Shown here: positions 43,708 to 54,057 of the stretch, in pieces
Layout of the letters: each line of letters starts with the position of its first letter
Numbering within the stretch: position 1 is the stretch's first letter
Assembly (NCBI GenBank): GCA_029204225.1
Contig: CM055106.1
Location: forward strand, 34,322,361 to 34,386,360
Reading direction: 5' to 3'
DNA from: Diphasiastrum complanatum
Lineage: Eukaryota; Streptophyta; Lycopodiopsida; Lycopodiales; Lycopodiaceae
DNA length: 64,000 nucleotides
The notes under the pieces: generated by a model
Told to the model about the DNA's origin: nothing
Database searches by the model: none
Seen by the model: the letters and a program-made list of their open reading frames with translations, nothing else
Program-made: the position numbers and the translations under genes

Positions 43708-45450
43708 CTAGTAAAGAGTGCCCGTCGTTGACGGGCAATGGAGGCCGATCTAGGTGGCGGCCGATGATTTGGATGATGGCCGATCTCGCACATCTCTCAT
43801 CTTGAATATCTAACATTCGAGTCCTTGGAAAAAATCGAGTCCTTGGAAAAATTCGAGCCTCAGAAAAAATTCTAGTCTTCGAAAAAATTTCGAGTCTTTT
43901 GAAAAATTCGACTTGACAGTACAAAGGGTCTTTCGATCCTTCGGAAAAATTCGAGTTGACAATTCGGTCTTTTGAAAACATTCGAGTCTTTGAAAAAATT
44001 CTAGTGTTTTTAAAAAATTCGATTCTTAGGAAAAATTTGAGTCTTCGAAAAAATTTGAGTCTTTCAAAAAATTGGAGTCATTCCAAAATTCGAGTCATCT
44101 AAAAAATTCGAGTCTTTGAAAAAATTCGAGTCTTTGAAAAAATTCGATCCTTTGAACAAATTCGAGTCATTGGTAAAATTTGAGTCTTAAGAAAAATTCA
44201 AACCATATGAAAAATTTGATCCTTTGAAAAAATTCGAGCCTTTAGAAAAATTTGAATTTTTGGAAAAATTCGAGTCATTGAAAAATTTGAGTTGTATCAA
44301 AAATTAGAGTCATTGTAAAATTCGAGTCTTCCGAAAAACTCGAATCTTTGGAAAAATTCGAGTCTTTTAAAAAAAAAATCTAGTCTTTGAAAAATTCGAG
44401 TCTTTGGAAAATTTCGAGTCATTAGAAAAATTCGATCATTTGGAAAACTTCAATCCATTGGAAAGAGTCTTTCCAAAAAATCGAGTCTTTGGAAAAAATT
44501 GAGTCGTTCCAAAAATTCGACCCTGTCCAAAAATTCGAGTTTTTGAAAAAATTCGAGTCGTTTCAAAAATTTGAGTCTTAAGAAAAATTCAAGTCATATA
44601 AAAAATTCGAGTCTTTGGAATAATTTGAGTTAGTAGAAAATTCGTTCATTTGGAAAAATTTGATCCATTAAAAAATTTGAACCGTTCCAAAAATTTGAGT
44701 CATAGGAAAAATTTGAATCATTTGAAAATTCGAGTCGTTTCAAAAATTCAAATCATTGGAAAATTCAAGTCGTTCCAAAAATTTGAGTCCTTCGAACAAT
44801 TCGAGTCTTCCGAAAAAATTGAGTTTTCCAAAAAAAACTCGAGACTTCGGAAAAATTCAAGTCTTTGGAAAAAATCGAGTCTTAAAAAAAATTCAAATCA
44901 TATGAAATCGATTCTTTGGAAAAATTCAATCCATTGGAAAAATTTGGGTCTTTTCAAAAATTTGAGTCTTTGGAAAAATTCGAGTCGTTCAAAAAATTTG
45001 AGTCATTGAAAAAATTCGAATCATTGGAAAATTCAAGTCGTTTAAAAGATTCGAGTCATTGGAAATTCAAGTCATTCTAAAAATTCAAGTCGTTTGAACA
45101 ATTCGAGTCTTCCAAAAAAATGGAGTCTTCCGAAAAACTTGAGGCTTCGGAAAAATTAGAGTCTTTGAAAAAAATCAAGTCTTAAGAAAAATTCGATCAT
45201 GTTCTGACTACATATTGCAATATAATCGATAGTAAGATCCTTAAACGCTCTTTGAAAAAATTCGATCCTTTGAAAAAATTCGAGTCTTTGGAAAGTCTTT
45301 GAAAAATTCAAGTCATTGAAAGAATTCGATCATTTGAAAAAATTCGATCCATTGGAAAATTCGAGTCTTTCCAAAATTCAAGTCTTTGGAAAAATTTGAG
45401 TCGTTCCAAAAATTCGAGTCTTAAGAAAAATTCGAGTCATGTGAAAAATT
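43708..45450 (-). mobile_element. Helitron-like 3' end (copy 3) with 1.6-kb minisatellite
   Basis: CTAG 43708-43711, hairpin 43719-43737 identical to copy 2, and ~130 bases nearly identical to copy 2 (ggccgatgatttggatgatg, catctctcatcttgaatatc). Inward runs a very long array of an 18-bp unit close to attcgagtctttggaaaa, to ~45450, with a short non-repeat interruption near 45200. The opposite border is not identified and no protein gene is present. Confidence 0.6.
43800..45450. repeat. 18-bp minisatellite array
   Basis: Roughly ninety diverged units of attcgagtctttggaaaa. Because 18 is a multiple of three, long repetitive ORFs appear (for example 44650-45009, KNLSHRKNLNHLK); these are not genes. 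Confidence 0.93.
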
Positions 45451-45638
45451 CTATTTTTACTTGGCATTTTAAAATTTTGTGCCCTGACAGGCCAGCGTTT
45501 GAGAGAATCTATTGAAAATCTAATGGCATTTCCAAACTCAAAAAACGATGTTAAACAAAGAAAAATATTTGGCTCACTACTATTTATGATGTAGTGTCTT
45601 AGTAATCCATAACATTTTTGCCTAAAGCAAATCACACA

Positions 45639-46080
45639 TTAGTAGAATGTGCCCGTCGTTGACGGGCGAGCAGCGATGGTTTAGGAGGAAAGCCGATGGT
45701 CGTTGATGGGTGGCCGATGATGGGTCGTTGATGGGTGGCCGATGGTCATTGATAGGTGGTTGATGGTCGTTGATGGGTGGCCGATGTATGTGTGTATATG
45801 TATGTCGCCAAAGTGTGCCCGCCAATGGTGGGCGGCCGATGGGGTGTGTGTGTGTGTGTGCGTGTGTGTGTGAGCATGAATGTATGTGTATGTGTATGTG
45901 TATGCCTGTGATGGGCGGCTGGAAATCAAAGGCGACGGAAGGGAGGGTCGATGGGAGGGCCAAAGGGAGGTGCCACATTTTTCGGGAGGGGCCGAAGGGC
46001 GGGGTCACATTTTTGGGCCGAGGGGAGGGCCGAAGGGAGGGGTCGCATGTGTATGTATGAGATGTCATCCCTGTATGTAT
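45639..46080 (-). mobile_element. Helitron-like 3' end (copy 4)
   Basis: Minus strand ends hairpin (45650-45667, last base changed), spacer, then CTAA (plus TTAG 45639-45642). Inward are repeats of gtcgttgatgggtggccgat (45675-45790), a TG tract near 45845 and gggagggccgaaggg repeats near 45950-46050. This copy is not in a TA tract. Confidence 0.45.
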
Positions 46081-46088
46081 GAGTGTTT

Positions 46089-46213
46089 GAGAGAGAGAGA
46101 GAGAGAGAGAGAGTGTTTGCATACTTGTGTGCATGTGTGTGTGTGTGCGTGCGCTTGAGGGGGTCCGTCAGTCGAGCATTTTGTGTCATAGTCTCCCAAG
46201 CCATTGTGTGTGT

Positions 46214-46269
<56 letters not shown>
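46089..46269. repeat. GA and TG microsatellites
   Basis: (GA)n at about 46089-46113 and 46217-46269, with TG repeats near 46134-46148. Confidence 0.95.
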
Positions 46270-46271
<2 letters not shown>

Positions 46272-47930
46272 CTTGATTATTTTGTGCTCTGAATTGGACT
46301 GTAGTTCAAGTGGCAAGTTGATTCCTTGATAAGGGTCCTTACTCCATTGACCAAGTCATCATATCTGATGCTAATAAGTAATGGCTATGGCATTGTTACA
46401 GACTACAACTCATTGCCTCACAAGTCATGAGAATTTGTAGGTGGTGGTTGAGTAAATTGTGGAGATGCCTTTAATACTGTTTAGCATGTGACATGTCACA
46501 GACCAGTTATTAGTGTATACTATATAGTATGTTGCTATTGGAATTGACATTGGACTACATTATAATTTATGATATAAAACATGCAGAATGGAAAACTTGA
46601 AATTGCAATCAACTTGTGAAGAATTTAGTGTCCTTTCTTACAGCTTATAATTTAAGGAAGGTGAACAACCTAACAATGAAAAACTGAATAATCACGATTC
46701 ATGGATGTGTTTAGCAACGATGGGTCTAGCCTAGTCCAGAGTTCAACATTGCAAGGGTTGAAAGCTTCAGGTTCAGGGTGTGAAGGAGAGGAGACATGTG
46801 CCATTGTGAGACTGAGTCGTGAGTCGGAGTCTGTCGTAAGTTGTAACTGGGTGAAATTTGAATCTCGAGGCCTTGCCACAGTGCCAATCTGCAGGGACCA
46901 GAGGGATCATCTGTATCTGTATGCATAAGCCTTAAGGCATCCGCAGGCACAACACCGAGGGCTGCGGGGAGTTCCGAGTAGCGATCCTACTCGCTGCAAA
47001 TGGCCTAGGACCTGGGCCGTGTGCCTTTTTCATCCTTTCCTCAGGCCTGCAGAAATGAAGATGCCATAAAAAAGAATACGTGCACTGTACCAAATGCAAA
47101 TGTTGCAACTTTTTATTTCCTCAAATCCAATTTTCCAGAAACCAATATGTTTGGAGTTTGTAAAATTAACTTCAAGTAGTCTCATTAGTACTATGCAACC
47201 CTTGTCGCCAGTGGGAGTCTTTGGCAATCGGGATGTCGCGTTGCCCGATATGAAGAAGCCAGTTGCTCCACGGTTGAACGGTTCATAAGTTCATACAACT
47301 TCATAGTATCCTCAGGCCAGGAGCACAACTTAGACGTAGAGCCTGACCTTTGTTACCAGTAGCAAGTTCGGGGTTACTCTAGCTGCGGTAATAAAGCTTG
47401 CAGGCAAGCATAGTGCCATAGGACCCAGAACCCAGGACTCGGGACTCTTGAAATCATGTCGTGTAATGGTCAAGGACCAAGGTTAAGATGTTGGGGAGTA
47501 GTGCGTGATGTGGAAGCACTACCGCCACAAACTTGATAAGTTCCAGAGTCAGGACTCAGCAGACAACGTTTAAACACCAGAATTCACGGTAGCAAACAGC
47601 AGATTTTGAATCCGTTTGGTTTTTTGCTGTTAGCAGATCCAATACAAGCCCACAACAGCAAGCAAGTTTTCAGATTTAGGAACCATCATCAATGAGAACA
47701 CACACACACATTTTCCATCGAAGAAAAAGAGCAATGTTGTGGTAGTTCAGGGGAAAGCGGAAATGACACACTATCAGCATGGGCATCACCAGCAGCAAAT
47801 GAAAAATCAAGCGGAAGTACCTCAGGACAGGATTAGTACCTCAGGCTATAGTACAAAACCATCCGCAGGCGAAGCTGGGAATGGGTGTCACAGATCAGGG
47901 AGCTTCCAAATCCAGAAATCCAGCCTCCAG
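46270..47930. other. about 1.7 kb without recognisable genes
   Basis: Higher-complexity DNA with small ORFs (46701-46928 plus) of no recognisable family and no clear intron borders. A decayed host gene cannot be excluded. Confidence 0.4.
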
Positions 47931-47934
47931 AACG

Positions 47935-48042
47935 TGCGTGAGAGAGAGAGAATCGCGATCCAAAAATTCTTTAAAACGCGAAAGACAGAGAGATATCTAT
48001 TAGAGAGAGAGAGAGATTAGAGAGAGAGAGCGAGCGAGCTAT

Positions 48043-48079
<37 letters not shown>

Positions 48080-48135
48080 CCAGTTCAATTTCCAAATTTC
48101 AAAATGCTAGCGAGAGAGATCGAATTCAAGAGAGA
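47935..48135. repeat. GA-rich microsatellite cluster
   Basis: Several short GA tracts, the longest at about 48044-48075. Confidence 0.93.
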
Positions 48136-48264
48136 GATAGAATGAATAGGTCCTTTACAAATAATCATGAAATTGGCACTTTAATAATCACTCATTAATT
48201 ATACAATGGCCAACTTAAAAGTTCACGAATCATGGACTACAACTTAAGGCTAGATAGTGGCCAT

Positions 48265-48440
48265 TGCGAAGTGTGTATGCATGCATGGGGAGCGAGGCCA
48301 TGCATCATGTTCCCCATACATGGATCTTCCTCCCCCAGTTTTTTAGTTAAAAAAAGTTTATGCATGGGTGAGGGGAGGAGGATGGATGGTGCACCATACA
48401 CATGCGCAAAATTGTACATAAGTTTAAATATATATATAGA
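48265..48440. repeat. CATGCATGGG repeat, copy a
   Basis: About 170 bases with gcatgcatggggag, a near-complementary catacatggatcttcctccc, and gcatgggtgaggggaggagg, ending in aaatatatatataga beside a Helitron-like border. It matches 49155-49330 and, more weakly, 53850-54000. Confidence 0.8.
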
Positions 48441-48975
48441 CTAGTTGTGAGTGCCCGTCGTTGATGGGCAATGGAGGCCGATCTAGGTGGCCGATGATTT
48501 GGATGATGGCCGATCTCGAGTCTTTGGAAAAATTCGAGTCCATGAAAAAATTCGAGCCTTCGGAAAAGTTCGAGTCTTCAGTTCAGAAAAATTCTAGTCT
48601 TTAGAAAAATTCGAGTTTTTGAAAAAAATCGAGTCTTTTGAAAAAATCGAGGCTTTGAAAAAATTCTAGTCTTCGAAAAAATTCAAGTCTTTTGAAAAAT
48701 TCGACGTAACAATACAAAGGGTCTTTCGATCCTTTGGAAAAATTTGAGTTGACAGTTCAATCCTCCAAAAAAATTTGAGTCATCGGAAAATTTGAGTAGT
48801 TGAAAAAATTTGAGTCTTAGGAAAAATTCGAGTCATTTGAAAAATTCTCTCCTTTGGAAAAATTCGAGTAGTGGAAAAATTCGAGTCATTGGAAAAATTC
48901 GATCATTTCGAAAAATTCGAATCTTTTCAAAAATCCAAGTCGTTGACGGGCAGTGGAGGTCGATCTTCATAGAAA
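48441..48975 (-). mobile_element. Helitron-like 3' end (copy 5)
   Basis: CTAG 48441-48444, hairpin TGCCCGTCGTTGATGGGCA 48452-48470 (one G-T pair), ggccgatctaggtggccgat, then an 18-bp minisatellite of attcgagtctttgg type to ~48930. A second partial end, gtcgttgacgggcagtggag, lies near 48937-48958. Confidence 0.6.
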
Positions 48976-49154
48976 TGCTTTTTTATTTCAACCTTTCTCG
49001 TGGAAAGTCTGATAATTTAAAAAATCCTTAGAGCACCCTTCAAATTTTTAATAATGAAAGTCTCATTTGTTTAACACCTTTCACCATGAAAGTATGTACA
49101 TGCACTTCAAAACACTATGTGTGTTGGTAAAAGATAATTTAAATTTGGAGTGGG

Positions 49155-49330
49155 CCCCTTAGATGCATGCATGGGGAGGAGGGCCATGCATCCTTTTTCC
49201 CATACATGCATCCTCCTCCCCAAGTTTTTTAGTTAAAAAAGGCTCATGCATGGGTGAGGGGGGGAGGATGCATAAGTGCACCCATGCCCATGCGCAAAAG
49301 TGTACATAAGTTTAAATATATATATAGATA
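49155..49330. repeat. CATGCATGGG repeat, copy b
   Basis: Direct copy of 48265-48440 including gtgtacataagtttaaatat, again followed by TA repeats and a Helitron-like border. Confidence 0.8.
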
Positions 49331-49358
49331 TTTATGTATGTATATATATATACACACA

Positions 49359-49500
49359 CTAGTTGCTTGTGCCCATCGTCGACAGGCAATGGCGGACGTG
49401 CGTCGTGGTGGACATGTGTCCTAATGGCTCTGTGTGTGTGTGTGTGTGTGTGTGCACGCGCGCACGCGTGCGTGCGCGAGTGTGTATGTGCATGTGTTGT
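49359..49500 (-). mobile_element. Helitron-like 3' end (copy 6), diverged
   Basis: CTAG 49359-49362 in a TA/CA tract, hairpin TGCCCATCGTCGACAGGCA at 49370-49388 with a mismatch, then atggcggacgtgcgtc and TG/CG repeats near 49430-49480. The inner sequence differs from other copies. Confidence 0.45.
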
Positions 49501-50340
49501 GCTATAAAAGCAAAGCATTACTCACAAGACATTACACCAAAAGCATGAAAAATAGCTTTTTATGACATACAAATAATAAATAACTTTGTCATATTGGCAC
49601 GACAAAATAAATAAAAAAAAATTAAACCATATAGCAGCAAACCACAATGGAGAATACCGCAGAAGAGGGAACACTGCATCCATCCACAAAAAAAAACCGA
49701 GTTAGAACTGGGTATTTTAGTGGGAACTGCAAATATCTTTGCATACCCTCAGTTGTTATCCATGTCACTGGGCAATTCAACCATAGCTGCTATATTATCC
49801 AGGCTATTTTTTTTGGAAATGATCATGACATCTAAGTTTTATAGTGTCATTAATTATAAGAGGTGTTTTCATCATATATTGACTTCCATTCATTTATTCT
49901 TTTTTTCGTAATGTAGTCAGTGTTTTAAATGCCTTCACCAAACAAGGACCTTACTTCCACTCATAAAAAACATTGGCTATTATAGGTCCTATCTTCTGAC
50001 CATCAGTACACACATACATCCTTTACAATAAGAGTGCACATGCCCGTAGCAATTATTCTGTCAAAATAAAACCAGTTGGTATTCATTATATAATCATCCA
50101 ACCATAACAAGTATACTAGGAGGAAAATTTTACCCAAGTACTGTTTCTTTTGAGCCGTGAGAATTTATTAGAGAACATGAATGGGCTAATTTTTTTTTCC
50201 TTTAAGAGTCAATTAAAAAAAAACCCACCAACAATTTGTACTAAACATGTATTTTTTGTGACTTAATATAATCATATTTATCACAAAATCAGTGAAGTAC
50301 CACAGCTTATTGAAATCAGTAAGAGCACATAAAAAAGGCT
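49501..50340. other. unassigned DNA, no gene
   Basis: AT-rich, without recognisable coding domains or repeat borders. Confidence 0.4.
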
Positions 50341-51450
50341 ATATCATCTTTTAGAACCCGAGGCAGAAAACAAACACAATAATAAATAAAGAAAAAGACT
50401 ACAAAAAATACCAAAAAAACAAATACAGTAGCTAGAAAACAACAGAACATCACCATGAACACAGTCAAACAACAAGGGCACAAAACCACTTCACACAAGA
50501 AACTCATTAATCAAAACAACACACCAAACGACGTCAAAACGAAACACATCAACTACAACGTACAGAATAGACTAAAAAAACCCGCCAATACCAATAAAAC
50601 GTAAAAAAACCATATACAAGCCCACGAGGTATAAGTCACACTACAGAGGCCAACAAAACAGCCAATAAGCAAAACGCAGACCAAAACAAATTAAGAAAAC
50701 CAGCCATAGAGACATAGAAGCAAGGAATGCCAAGACAAAAAATAAAGATTTCAAAAAACCAGACCATAACTAAACTGAACCAACTAATCTAAAGCATCAC
50801 AAACAAGCTCCAACAAAACCGAAGCCTACAGTACGCCATAAGCAAAAGACTCTAAAAAAACCCAACCGAGAAAAAACCAGAAGAAAGCAGAGAAAAACCA
50901 CAAAACATATGAAAAAAACCACTCAAACATCTGAAGCAAAAACAACAACAAAGCCCAAAACAACAAATAGACCCAAGGCAGGGAACAGGGCACCCAACAA
51001 GGAAGCAAAAGGAAAATACAAAAGAAGATACCTTAGACGACATGATCAACACCACTCCAAACTTGCATAGAAAACCCGACTAAACCACAACCAGCTAAAT
51101 ACTAAACGAAGTGCAAACCGCCAGAAGAATGTGCCAAGTACAACGCCAGCCAACCAAACTAGAAGCGTGCTACACCAATCATCCACAATCCCAACAACGA
51201 AGAGCGCCAAGCCACCACAAAAAATAATGACAAGCAAGAGAACAGACGGCCAGGAGAAGCACCCAGATGCACTCAAAACCACCGAGACAAACACGACGCA
51301 AAGAACGAACATAGTTGGAGACACCACATTACCCACAGTACACTAAAAGGATCTCAGAAAAAACACACCACAAAAACATAATAAAGGAACCTTCAAAAAC
51401 GAAAGACTACAAGAGACCACCCATCCCAAAACGTAGTACATCAAGTACCT
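50341..51450. other. strand-biased A/C-rich block
   Basis: For ~1.1 kb the plus strand is dominated by A and C (words such as aaaacaacagaacatcacca, accaaaacaaattaagaaaa), with very few T and moderate G. Both ends are fairly sharp. The minus strand yields hydrophobic Phe/Leu/Val/Trp/Cys ORFs (50316-51336) as a by-product. I cannot assign a function. Confidence 0.7.
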
Positions 51451-51479
51451 AGTAATGCTTTGGTCAAAAAAACAAGCAA

Positions 51480-51950
51480 TATTTGGACTCAAAATAAATT
51501 ATTCCACTTTCTAGGAGTCGAAATAAGTCATTTCATTTATTCGCATATGCAGTTTAAAAAAATATTTGTGCCTGAGCCAGCAACAGGCTAGTACTAGCTA
51601 TGCCATAGACCCATAAAAACAACTAATCTTAGGAGTCCAAAATATGTTGTTCCAGTTACCAGGAGTCAAAATAAGCCAATCCATTTATCAGAATATGCAG
51701 ATTGAGTAAATACTTGCTACTGAGCGAACAATACATAATGTAACCGGTTATGCTGTTGTCCCTAAAAACTTTTATTGTCATTGCCATTTTTCCTCTTCCA
51801 GTCAATCATGGTTCTGTCATTCCATTTACTAGGCAAAAACTCGCCATTCCAATTATCCGAATCTGCATATTAAGTACATAATTGCCACTGAGCGACCAGT
51901 AACTTAATAGTCGCTGGTCATGTCACAGGCCGTTAAAGACATGAGTCTAC
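51480..51950. repeat. ~170-bp tandem repeat, three diverged copies
   Basis: Units near 51485, 51645 and 51815 share attccactttctaggagtcg or gttccagttaccaggagtca, catttatcagaatatgcaga, a tactgagcgaacaata-like word and a ctggtcatg/ggttatg word. Confidence 0.65.
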
Positions 51951-52147
51951 TAAAAGAACTTCAAATTTCTTCGACATTTTTCCTCTTCCAGTCAATCACG
52001 ATTCTGTCTTCTTATTTTTTTGCACAGATTAGTTGTCCATCAATGACAAACCATAAATTGTATTTCATGCTTCATGGACCATGTTTCTTTCCATAGCATT
52101 CAGATGAAGAGCACAACAATCCATATGAAAGTGTATGTATCAGAATG

Positions 52148-52254
52148 TTTGTGTGTGTGTGTGTGTGGATATGTATGTGTGTGTGGGTCTTCGTGTGCTT
52201 GTGGGTGTGCGCATTGTGTGTTGTGTGTTGTGCATGTGTTTGTGCATATGTGTA

Positions 52255-52285
<31 letters not shown>
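52148..52285. repeat. TG-rich microsatellite
   Basis: TG with ATG and CG variants, followed by ggccgatctgggtgatggtc, which resembles the inner part of the Helitron-like ends but without the hairpin or CTAG. Confidence 0.9.
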
Positions 52286-52287
<2 letters not shown>

Positions 52288-52399
52288 TTAGGGTAAGGGT
52301 TAGACTGGGTCTTTGTAAATGTGTGTATTCATGTGTGTTTGGCCGATCTGGGTGATGGTCGATGATTTGGATTGGGGCTGATGGTTTAGGAGGAAGTTT

Positions 52400-53780
52400 T
52401 GAACACTTCTCATCCGAAGTTCTAACCGTTTTTTACTTAATCCAACCAAATTTTGGCTCAACCAGCCTAGAATCTCAAGATTGTGTTTAGGGTTTCTGGT
52501 TCGGACGCACGTGATGCCGCGAGTACTGGACCGTTTGGATTCCGGTTTAGTCATGTGGGTTCATCTCGGTGTGCAGCACAGGACTGAACAAATGATCTGA
52601 AAAATGGACTCCGTTCAGTGACACTGGACCAATTCTCAAGAATGTTGGAAAGTAGTCCATTTGGTGGCATTCTCCCCTACATAAAGGGCATTTCCAGACA
52701 AATGGTGTCAAAATTGAATTGCAAATAGTCCAGTGGGTTCATGTCAAGCCCACAAATCTGGACAGCTCATGTCCGAAGTTCTGACCGTTTTTTATTGAAT
52801 CCGACCAATTTTTGGCTCGACGGGCCTAGAATCCCATAACTGTGTTTAGGGTTTCTAGTCTGGACGCACGTTGTTGCGCTATGAGTAATGAACCATTTGG
52901 AGCCCGGTTTAGTCTTGTGGGTTTGTCTTGGCGTGCAGCACAAGATGGAATAGACGGTCGAAAGTTCTTGGGGATGTTGGAAAGTAGTCCATTTAGTGGC
53001 ATTCCCCCCGACAGAAAGGGCGTTTTTGAACAAACGACATCGAAATTGAGTTGAAAATGGTCTTGTGGATTTGTGTCAAGCCCATGAACTTGTGGACACC
53101 TCCCGTCCGAAGTTTTGACCATTTTTTAATAAATCAAACCAATTCCTGGCTCGATCGGCCTAGATTCCCAAGACTGCATTTAGGGTTTCTGGTTCGAAAT
53201 GCACGTTTTGCTGTGAGTACTAAACTGTTTGAAGCCTGGTTTAATCCTGTGAGTTCGTCTCGGCGTGCAGGACAGGACGAAACATACCATCTAAAAATCG
53301 GATTCCGTTCGACGACATTGGACCGATTTTTGTGGATGTTGAAAAGTAGTTCATTTAGTGGCATTCCTCCTGGCAAAAAGGGCGTTTCCGGACAAATGGC
53401 GTCGAAATTGAGCGGCAAATTGTCCTATGGGTTCGTGTCGAGCCCACTCAATGGGCCTAGAATCCCATAACTACATTTAGGATTTTTGGTTTGAAGATGC
53501 ACGTTTCACTGTGAGTATTGAGTTGTTTGGAGTCCAGTTTAGTGCTGTAGGTTTGCATCGACGTGCAGCACTGGACAGAATAGATGGTCTGAAAAATGGA
53601 CTTTGTTTGGCTACATTGAACCGATTCTCGGGGATGCTGAAAAATAGTCCATTTAGTGGCACTCCCCCTGGGCATAAAGGTCGTTTCTAGACAAACGGTG
53701 TCGGAATTGAGCTGCAAATGGTCTCGTGGGTTCGTGTCGAGCCCACAAACTTGTGGACATCTCGCTTCTGAGGTTCTGAC
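52400..53780. repeat. ~350-bp tandem repeat, four diverged copies
   Basis: Unit landmarks are ctgaccgttttttattgaat, gggcctagaatcccataact, gtgtttagggtttct, tggaaagtagtccatttagt and gacaaatggtgtc. First landmark near 52419, 52778 and 53112; the fourth unit starts near 53448 with its beginning deleted. Spacing is ~359 and ~334. Minus-strand ORFs share motifs (TRNPKH, FQHP) only because the DNA repeats. Confidence 0.88.
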
Positions 53781-53849
53781 AGATTTTAGAAGGAGGATCG
53801 GGAGAGAGGAAAATCGTGAGGTTCGTGATTTGAATTACGACAAAGGGAT

Positions 53850-54057
53850 TAGTGCTTATGCATGGGATAGATTCTCTTCCCCATGAATGCATTACAAGAT
53901 TTTAGTTAGTTTTTTTGAAAAAGTAGATGGGTAGGAGGATAAACCCATGCCAGCATGGGTGCATCCTCCTATCCCATACATAGGCACAAATGTGACACAC
54001 AAATATCTTTGCGCACATACACACACACACACACACACATACACATATGTATATATA
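53850..54057. repeat. CATGCATGGG-like repeat, copy c, plus CA microsatellite
   Basis: gcttatgcatgggatagatt, ggaggataaacccatgccag and catgggtgcatcctcctatc form inverted halves like copies a and b. An (AC)n run (about 54017-54038) and TA repeats follow, ending at a Helitron-like border. Confidence 0.6.

Noticed and set aside
43136-43981. Tyr-Ile and Thr-His repeat ORFs
   Set aside because: Products of TA and TG microsatellites.
44650-45009. 119-codon ORF rich in Lys-Asn-Leu
   Set aside because: The 18-bp repeat unit keeps frame by chance of length; there is no start context or domain.
46701-46950. Overlapping ORFs on both strands as a small gene
   Set aside because: No recognisable motif, no splice or start context, and both strands are open by chance over a short stretch.
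50316-51336. Hydrophobic minus-strand ORFs resembling membrane proteins
   Set aside because: Explained by the G/T-rich minus strand of the skewed block; Phe, Leu, Val, Trp and Cys codons are what such DNA yields, and no family motif is seen.
52767-53717. Four related minus-strand ORFs suggesting a duplicated gene family
   Set aside because: The DNA unit itself is a tandem repeat with stops at different points; reading frames are not conserved between units.
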